Below, piece after piece: positions 21,773 to 27,070 of a DNA stretch of 27,070 nucleotides. The notes beneath the pieces are model-generated. The model saw only the letters and a program-made list of their open reading frames with translations, made no database searches and was not told the DNA's origin. Position 1 is the stretch's first letter. Each line of letters starts with the position of its first letter. Position numbers and translations under genes: made by a program. Source of the stretch: CADCVW01 sp035644935 (GTDB lineage: Bacteria; Pseudomonadota; Alphaproteobacteria; Sphingomonadales; Sphingomonadaceae); the NCBI GenBank assembly GCA_035644935.1, contig DASQNO010000105.1, positions 1 to 27,070 on the forward strand. Reading direction: 5' to 3'.

Positions 21773-22462
21773 TCAGGCGTCGATTGGTTCCTTCGCCAGC
21801 AACGATGCGTCGAAGCGCGCCAGCAGGTCCGCCGGTCCGTCAAAAATTTCGCGACACCCGGCTTCCATCAGGACGGGGTCCGGGAACCCCCCGGAACGAA
21901 AGCCGATCGTCGGGACGCCAAGCGCGGCCGCAGCCAGCATGTCGTAGGGGCTGTCGCCCACCACCACCGCGTCCCCGGCGGCAACGCCGTCAAGCTTGGC
22001 AAGCGCCGAGCGGAAGATGTCCGGATCCGGCTTGGAATGCTCCGCGTCGTCGGCGCTGGTCGTCGAGACGACCAGATCCTCCGACCCGATCAGCTTGAGG
22101 TGATGGGCGACTTCCTCTTCCTTGCCTGACGAGGCGAGGACGATATCGAAACCCGCCTCGCCGACCCGTTCGAACAAGGCGCGCACCTGCGGGAACGGCT
22201 TGATGCGATCCATGTACTCGCGCGCGAACAGGTCGGTGCGAAAGCTTTCCATCGCCTCCTTGTTCGCCTTCACGAAGTCGGCGGGAAGCAGGGCGGGCAG
22301 CAGATTGTCGCCGCCCTTACCGATCTGCGAACGGATACGTTCGAAGGGAACTTCATGCCCCCACTCAGCGAACGTTCGCTGCCAGGCCTCGGCGTGAAAG
22401 TCGTTGCTGTCGATCAGCGTCCCATCGACGTCGAAGAGAACCGCACGTTTGCTCACCATCAT
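21773..22462 (-). CDS. HAD-superfamily phosphatase (beta-phosphoglucomutase-like)
   Basis: A 229-residue HAD hydrolase with a helical cap. Motif I is LFDVDGTLIDS (Asp11 nucleophile, Asp13), motif II ASSGK, motif III Lys in HSKPDPDIF, and motif IV VVGDSPYDMLAA. It dephosphorylates or isomerises a small phosphorylated metabolite; phosphoglycolate phosphatase, sugar-phosphate phosphatase and beta-phosphoglucomutase are all possible. The tandem ATGs at 22460-22462 and 22457-22459 follow the stop of the upstream cell-wall hydrolase gene by two bases, so the two are likely co-translated. Confidence 0.9.
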   Translation of the reverse strand: MMVSKRAVLFDVDGTLIDSNDFHAEAWQRTFAEWGHEVPFERIRSQIGKGGDNLLPALLPADFVKANKEAMESFRTDLFAREYMDRIKPFPQVRALFERVGEAGFDIVLASSGKEEEVAHHLKLIGSEDLVVSTTSADDAEHSKPDPDIFRSALAKLDGVAAGDAVVVGDSPYDMLAAAALGVPTIGFRSGGFPDPVLMEAGCREIFDGPADLLARFDASLLAKEPIDA

Positions 22463-22464
22463 GC

Positions 22465-23664
22465 TCAGCAACGCTCCCGGACCTTAATCACCGCGCCGTC
22501 ACCCTTGCCGCTGGGCACGGTGCGCGTCGCGGTTTTGACATCGCCGTCGCAGGCCTTCGCCGGCACCGATTCCTTGCTGGCCACCGGCGCCTTGGCGCCC
22601 AGCGCCGGCTCGGAAGCCGCCGCTCCCGTTCCCGACAAAGCCCAGCGCAGTTCCGACGGCACGTCGGGCGCGGCGGTGACGGCGGACGCGGTCTTGGCGA
22701 CGATCAGCGTGCCGGCCTTAGCCGCCGCCAACGCCGCGGGCGTTACCGCGGCAAGGGCGTTGAGCTGCTCGGTGGTCTTGGCCGCCGGCGCCGCCTCCAC
22801 CACGATCTCATCGTTCAGCGCCAGCGCGTCCAGCGCATCGCCCGCGGCGACGGCGACATCGACCAGCGGCTTGCCATGCGCGCCAGAGAGCACGGCAAGC
22901 TGCGGCACGAGCGGTTCGACGCTGGCGTAGCGGCCGGTAAACGCGCGCGGCCGGCCCCAGCCGCCTTCCCAGCGATAGAAGATGTGCGTGCCAATCTTGG
23001 CGTTCTTGGCGAGGCTCGACGCCCAGTACGGCACCACCCAGTCGGTGTGGTAATGCGTCGCCCAGCCGACGGGCGCGAACACCTGGCCCGACAAGGCAGC
23101 CCAGGCGATTTCGCGCGCACGCGTCCAGAGCGCCGCGTTGGGCGCGCGGCCCATTGCGCCGTCGCAAGTGAAGGTAAACTGGCAGCCGGTGCTGCGCTCG
23201 CTACCCTGGAACACGACGCCGCAGATCGTCTTGGGGTAGGCCGGGTGGCGGAGGCGGTTTAGAACCACCTGCGCAACCGCGCGCTGACCGTCCGCCGCCT
23301 CGATCGCGGCCTCGTAGTAGACGGCGGCGGTCAAGCAATCGAGCGCGCGCGCCTCATCCATCTTGTCCTCGAATTTGGCCGCCAGCGGGTGCGCCGCCGG
23401 ATTGGGGGTATCCGAAAACGGCATCACGGCATTGATCGTGCGCGCGTCGTCGGGCGTCACGGGGCGAAACCGCAGCTCCTGCGGCGCGGGCGGGCGGCCC
23501 AGCGCAAGCGCCTGCGGCGTGTTGGCCAAAGCGGGACCGGAGAAGGCGTCCGAGGGCGCGATGAAAAGGCCGAACAGGGCCAGCGCGGCGGCCACCAGCA
23601 GCAACAAAAGCCCGAAGGCTTCGCGCGGGTACGCACGCAGAGTGCTGGGGACGTGCAAGGTCAT
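22465..23664 (-). CDS. SleB-like cell wall hydrolase
   Basis: A 399-residue protein with one N-terminal membrane helix (about 16-36), placing the rest in the periplasm. The SleB/CwlJ hydrolase domain spans about 108-232: LDCLTAAVYYEAAIEAADGQ (catalytic Glu118), AVAQVVLNRLRHPAYPKTIC, ERSTGCQFTFTCDG, ATHYHTDWVVPYW and IGTHIFYRW. These enzymes cleave peptidoglycan glycan strands. The C-terminal 150 residues are Ala-rich and low in complexity, apart from a terminal Cys pair (KACDGD, VRERC). ATG 23664 is used; the frame also opens at TTG 23673, and neither has a strong ribosome site. It shares a 195-base divergent region with the serine hydrolase lipoprotein gene. Confidence 0.88.
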   Translation of the reverse strand: MTLHVPSTLRAYPREAFGLLLLLVAAALALFGLFIAPSDAFSGPALANTPQALALGRPPAPQELRFRPVTPDDARTINAVMPFSDTPNPAAHPLAAKFEDKMDEARALDCLTAAVYYEAAIEAADGQRAVAQVVLNRLRHPAYPKTICGVVFQGSERSTGCQFTFTCDGAMGRAPNAALWTRAREIAWAALSGQVFAPVGWATHYHTDWVVPYWASSLAKNAKIGTHIFYRWEGGWGRPRAFTGRYASVEPLVPQLAVLSGAHGKPLVDVAVAAGDALDALALNDEIVVEAAPAAKTTEQLNALAAVTPAALAAAKAGTLIVAKTASAVTAAPDVPSELRWALSGTGAAASEPALGAKAPVASKESVPAKACDGDVKTATRTVPSGKGDGAVIKVRERC

Positions 23665-23686
23665 CAGGTGCAAAGGCCGGATTGTT

Positions 23687-23700
23687 TGGACAGCAGTCCA
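23687..23700. promoter_or_regulatory. Short palindrome in the divergent cell-wall gene region
   Basis: TGGAC-AGCA-GTCCA is a perfect palindrome with a four-base centre, 23 bases upstream of the SleB-like gene start in the 195-base gap to the divergent serine hydrolase gene. It could be an operator or a leader hairpin; only the symmetry is seen. Confidence 0.25.
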
Positions 23701-23859
23701 CTTAGCGCGGAAACCCCGTTTTTACAACTCGAGCGGCTTTCCGCGGGCCGTGACGGCCGCTTTCCGGCAGCGCGCGGCTGCGTTCAAGCGCATCTGGATT
23801 GCGGCGGATCGTGGCGCGAGTTCATTGGCGGTGCAGCCCGAACATGCACAAGGGGCGGT

Positions 23860-25056
23860 ATGACCCATCTGCTTTGCCGCACCGCCCGTTCGCTTTCCCG
23901 TTTCGGCGCGTCCGCCGCCATCTTTGCTCTGCTCGCCGGCTGCGTTGGCGCCCCCCGCGCGGCGGCTCCAAGCGATCGAGAGGTGCAGCAGGCCGCGCGC
24001 GACCGCGTAACGCAGCCGCTGCCTCCTCGTCCGGCGCCGATGCCGCAGCCGCCGGCGTCCGTCATGCCCCCGGCGTACGTCCCGCCGCCGCCGCGCATCG
24101 CGCAGGCCGATACTGTCCTTGCCGCGCGTATCGCCGCGCTCGGCCGGGCGTTCCCGGGCGATGTCGGCATTGCGGTGCGCGACGTTCATGAAGGCTGGGT
24201 CGCCTCGCACAACGGCCGCGCGCTGATGCCGCAGCAGAGCGTGTCCAAGCTTTGGGTCGCGATCGCGCTGCTGGACGCGGTAGACAAGGGACGCGTGCGG
24301 CTGACCGATCCGGTGACGGTGACCCCGTCCGACTTCACCGTGTTCCACCAGCCGATCCGGACCGCGCTGCGCGGCGGCGCGTTTCGCACGACGCTGGGCG
24401 ACCTGCTCTACCGCGCGATGACGCAGAGCGACAACACGGCCAACGACATCCTGCTGTGGAAGGCGGGCGGACCGGCGGCGGTGCGCGCGGTGCTGGCGCG
24501 CGCGGACGTGCGCGACGTGCGGTTCGGGCCAGGCGAGCGGCTGCTGCAGTCCGGCATCGCGGGCGTGACATGGCAGCCGGGCTATTCGGTCGGTAACAGT
24601 TTCTACGCTGCGCGCGGAACGGTCCCGGCGTCGGTCCGCCAGTCGGCGTTCCAGCGTTACCTCGAAGATCCGGTGGACGGCGCGTCGGCGGAGGGTATCG
24701 CGGACGGGCTTGCCAAATTGAAGCGAGGGCAGCTCATCTCGCGGGAGTCGGCGCAGCGGCTGCTTACCGTGATGTACGCCAGCAAGACCGGACCCAACCG
24801 GATGAAGTCGGGCGCCGCGCCCGGCTGGCTGATCGCGCACAAGACGGGGACGGGCCAGGTGCTGAACGGCGTACAGGCGGGCTACAACGATGTCGGCCTC
24901 GTCACCGCGCCGGACGGGTCGACGTATGCGGTGGCGGTGATGATCGGGCGCACGGGCGTCGGCCTGCCGACGCGGATGCGGCTGATGGGTGACGTCGTGC
25001 GCGCCGTGGTAGATTACGAGGCTCGATCGCAGTTCGGGGCCTACGGCTCGCGGTGA
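23860..25056 (+). CDS. Serine hydrolase lipoprotein, class A beta-lactamase fold
   Basis: A 398-residue protein with a signal peptide and lipobox (LLAGC, Cys28), so it is membrane-anchored in the periplasm. A Pro-rich linker (about 50-80) precedes the catalytic domain. Motifs: SVSK with Ser127 and Lys130 (SxxK), Ser190-Asp-Asn (SDN), and Lys328-Thr-Gly (KTG). The omega-loop ExxLN segment with the deacylating Glu of true class A enzymes is not apparent; the region between SDN and KTG has a long insertion (about 225-270) instead. It may therefore be a penicillin-binding or peptidase-like protein rather than an efficient beta-lactamase. It is divergent from a cell-wall hydrolase, which supports a peptidoglycan role. 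Confidence 0.85.
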   Translation: MTHLLCRTARSLSRFGASAAIFALLAGCVGAPRAAAPSDREVQQAARDRVTQPLPPRPAPMPQPPASVMPPAYVPPPPRIAQADTVLAARIAALGRAFPGDVGIAVRDVHEGWVASHNGRALMPQQSVSKLWVAIALLDAVDKGRVRLTDPVTVTPSDFTVFHQPIRTALRGGAFRTTLGDLLYRAMTQSDNTANDILLWKAGGPAAVRAVLARADVRDVRFGPGERLLQSGIAGVTWQPGYSVGNSFYAARGTVPASVRQSAFQRYLEDPVDGASAEGIADGLAKLKRGQLISRESAQRLLTVMYASKTGPNRMKSGAAPGWLIAHKTGTGQVLNGVQAGYNDVGLVTAPDGSTYAVAVMIGRTGVGLPTRMRLMGDVVRAVVDYEARSQFGAYGSR

Positions 25057-25091
25057 AAAGTGGCCGGGCAGCGGGACGCCCCAGGCTCGTG

Positions 25092-25119
25092 TTGACGCAA
25101 GGTCGCGCTAAGCTAAGCA
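25092..25119 (+). promoter_or_regulatory. Possible housekeeping promoter of the propeller protein gene
   Basis: TTGACG at 25092-25097 and TAAGCA at 25114-25119, with a 16-base spacer, resemble -35 and -10 elements, 44 bases before the start codon. The -10 match is weak. Confidence 0.35.
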
Positions 25120-25162
25120 TCGCTCTCGCGCCGGCGTCCGACCGGCGGAGAGGATGACCTAC

Positions 25163-27070
25163 ATGAAGCTGTTCGCCGCCCTGCTCGGCACGTCTTTGCT
25201 TGCAACCGCCGTTGCCGCGCAGAATCCCGCGCCGACCCCGCCGCCCGTCGGGGGCAGCGAGGCCACCAAACAGGCCGATCCGCTCAACCCGCAAAAGGCG
25301 GAGCAGGAGCCGCGGCCTGTCTCACAAGAGCTGCAGAAGCAGGCGACGCAGAGCCGCGACGCCGTCGCCGGCCAGACCGCGTCGGAAGCCAAGCCGCCGG
25401 TCGACGCCAAGGAAGCCAAATGGGACGTCAACGTCCCCCGCGGACCCGGCAAGGACGCGCGCATCGACACGCGCACGGGCACGTGGATGAGCCTCGACGT
25501 TTCGCCCGACGGGCGCGAAGTGGCGTTCGACCTGCTCGGCGACCTGTACGTCATGCCGATTGGCGGCGGCGAGGCGCGGGCGATCACGTCGGGCCACAGC
25601 TGGGACATGCAGCCCCGCTACTCGCCAAACGGCCGCTGGATCGCTTTCACGTCCGATCGCGGCGCGGGTGACAATATCTGGATCGTCGACCGCAATGGGA
25701 CGAACCCGCGCCAGGTCACCAAGGAGACGTTCCGGCTGTTGAACCAGGCGGACTGGACGCCCGACAGCGAATATCTCGTTGCGCGCAAGCACTTTACGTC
25801 CGGCCGTTCGCTGGGCGCGGGAGAGATGTGGCTGTACCACCGGTCGGGCGGCGAAGGCGTTCAGATGACCAAGAAGCGTACGGAGCAGAAGGACACCAAC
25901 GAGCCCGCCTTCTCGCCCGACGGCCGCTACCTCTACTTCTCCGACGATGCGACGCCCGGGCCGACGTTCGAGTACAGCAAGGACGTCAACGGTCAGATCT
26001 ACGTCATTCAGCGGCTCGATCGGGAGACGGGGGAGATCGAACCCTACGTCACCGGTCCTGGCGGATCGATCCGCCCGACGCCGTCGCCGGACGGCAAGTC
26101 GCTCGCGTTCATCCGCCGCGATCGTTACAAGACAGTGCTTTACCACCTGGATCTTGAGAGCGGGCGCGAAACGCCGCTGACCGACATCCTCGACCGCGAC
26201 ATGCAGGAAACCTGGGCGGTGCACGGCGTCTATCCGGGGATGAGCTGGACGCCCGACAACCGGTCGGTCGTGTTCTGGGCCGGGGGCGGGATAAAGCGCG
26301 TCGACGTCGCATCCAAGGCCGTCAGAGACATTCCGTTCCGCGTCGCAGGCACCCGCCGCATCGAGGAGGCGGTGCGCTTTCCGGTGGAGGTCGCGCCGCG
26401 CACGTTCGACACAAAGATGCTGCGCTTCGCCGAAGTCTCGCCGGACGGCCGCCGCGTCGTCTTCGAAGCGCTGGGCCACCTGTGGATTCGCGACGTCGCG
26501 GGCGGAAGCCCACGTCGGCTGACGCGCCAGTCCGATCACTTCGAGCTCTACCCCAGTTGGTCGCGCGACGGCCGGTCGATTGTTTATGCGACCTGGTCGG
26601 ACAAGGACCTGGGCGCGATCCGCGTCGTGCCTGCGGGCGGCGGGGAAGGGCGCAAGATCACGCCCAAGCCTGGCCATTACGTCGAACCGAGCTTCTCACC
26701 CGATGGCAACAGCATCGCCTATCGCAAGGCGAGCGACGGCTTTCTGACCTCCGCTATGTGGGGCAAGGACACGGGCCTGCACGTTGTGCGGACCGCCGGC
26801 GGCACGCCGCGGCTGGTGACCAAAAGCGGCACGCTGCCGCACTTCGGCGCCGCGAACGACCGCCTGTTCTACATGGCCAACGAGGCGGAACAGAAGCGTT
26901 CGCTCCGCTCGATCGGCATCAACCGTAACGACGAGCGCACGCACCTGATCAGCCAGAACGCGGCGGAGTTCTCCGTCTCCCCCGACGGCAAGTGGGTCGC
27001 CTGGTCCGAACGCTTCCAGGCCTATGTCATGCCCTTCGTGGTCACCGGCAAGGCGGTGGATATCGGCCCG
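25163..27070 (+). CDS. Exported TolB/PD40-propeller protein, probable amidohydrolase (3' end outside window)
   Basis: An open frame of 636 codons running off the window end. ATG 25163 is chosen because GAGAGG lies nine bases upstream and a clean signal peptide follows (MKLFAALLGTSLLATAVAAQ); ATG 25154 touches the ribosome site. Residues 25-95 are a Gln/Pro/Lys-rich linker. After that come repeated propeller blades with the PD40 signature SPDGRxVAF or near variants (VSPDGREVAF, YSPNGRWIAFTSDR, FSPDGRYLYFSDD, PSPDGKSLAFIRRD, VSPDGRRVVFEALG, FSPDGNSIAYRK, VSPDGKWVAWSE). Sphingomonad proteins with this arrangement commonly continue into a metal-dependent amidohydrolase domain. That domain is not visible here, so the enzyme name is inference. 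A lone TolB-like or Tricorn-like protein is the alternative. Confidence 0.8.
   Translation, partial: MKLFAALLGTSLLATAVAAQNPAPTPPPVGGSEATKQADPLNPQKAEQEPRPVSQELQKQATQSRDAVAGQTASEAKPPVDAKEAKWDVNVPRGPGKDARIDTRTGTWMSLDVSPDGREVAFDLLGDLYVMPIGGGEARAITSGHSWDMQPRYSPNGRWIAFTSDRGAGDNIWIVDRNGTNPRQVTKETFRLLNQADWTPDSEYLVARKHFTSGRSLGAGEMWLYHRSGGEGVQMTKKRTEQKDTNEPAFSPDGRYLYFSDDATPGPTFEYSKDVNGQIYVIQRLDRETGEIEPYVTGPGGSIRPTPSPDGKSLAFIRRDRYKTVLYHLDLESGRETPLTDILDRDMQETWAVHGVYPGMSWTPDNRSVVFWAGGGIKRVDVASKAVRDIPFRVAGTRRIEEAVRFPVEVAPRTFDTKMLRFAEVSPDGRRVVFEALGHLWIRDVAGGSPRRLTRQSDHFELYPSWSRDGRSIVYATWSDKDLGAIRVVPAGGGEGRKITPKPGHYVEPSFSPDGNSIAYRKASDGFLTSAMWGKDTGLHVVRTAGGTPRLVTKSGTLPHFGAANDRLFYMANEAEQKRSLRSIGINRNDERTHLISQNAAEFSVSPDGKWVAWSERFQAYVMPFVVTGKAVDIGP

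Noticed and set aside
23722..24840. Long minus-strand open frame opposite the serine hydrolase gene
   Set aside because: It is an Arg-rich antisense shadow; the plus strand carries the SxxK, SDN and KTG motifs.

Overview
The window is a dense, GC-rich chromosomal segment of an alphaproteobacterium, most likely a sphingomonad (Sphingomonas or a close relative). This rests on gene content: an aa3-type oxidase subunit IV gene leading a split pntA1/pntA2/pntB transhydrogenase operon, DUF6456, DUF6894 and DUF3833 proteins, a TonB-dependent receptor, and an EcfG-type (general stress response) promoter motif. No insertion sequence, prophage, CRISPR array or rRNA was found. The only RNA gene is tRNA-Val(TAC).

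Layout. 1-2183: a REP-like inverted repeat, then an exported C13-family peptidase translationally coupled to folP (folate synthesis). 2184-2356: a modular inverted-repeat element fills the space between two convergent stop codons. 2356-6110 (minus strand): an operon-like run, transcribed as oxidase subunit IV, pntA1, a PH-domain protein, pntA2, pntB. It encodes the proton-pumping NAD(P) transhydrogenase that supplies NADPH. 6283-9420: an NtrC-type response regulator with a broken GAFTGA motif, overlapping tail to tail a winged-helix protein with a receiver-like N-terminus, then a YgeA-like amino acid racemase. 9602-12440: tRNA-Val, a 504-base stretch without a recognised gene, and a TonB-dependent receptor. 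12544-14391: a 32-residue membrane peptide, an XRE regulator divergent from a DUF6456 gene, and a DUF3833 protein. 14501-16115: a small membrane protein, then msrB, a 54-residue membrane protein and a glutathione transferase linked by stop/start overlaps. 16185-19058: a GAF-PAS-PAS-GGDEF-EAL protein with a dead GGDEF motif, and a DUF6894 protein. 19230-21683: a medium-chain dehydrogenase coupled to a Gfo/Idh/MocA oxidoreductase, then a CBS-pair protein behind an EcfG-like promoter. 21773-25056: a HAD phosphatase and SleB-like cell-wall hydrolase (minus strand), divergent from a beta-lactamase-fold lipoprotein. 25163-27070: the N-terminal beta-propeller part of a large exported protein, probably an amidohydrolase, cut by the window end.

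Shared themes are redox homeostasis (transhydrogenase, MsrB, glutathione transferase), signalling (the two regulators, c-di-GMP turnover, the CBS protein) and envelope or peptidoglycan maintenance (SleB-like hydrolase, serine hydrolase lipoprotein, TonB receptor). No single new system dominates. The most interesting points are the modular palindromic elements fitted exactly between genes, the unusual cysteine-bearing insertion in PntB, the PH-domain gene inside the pnt operon, and the overlapping regulator pair in which both proteins have lost hallmark residues.
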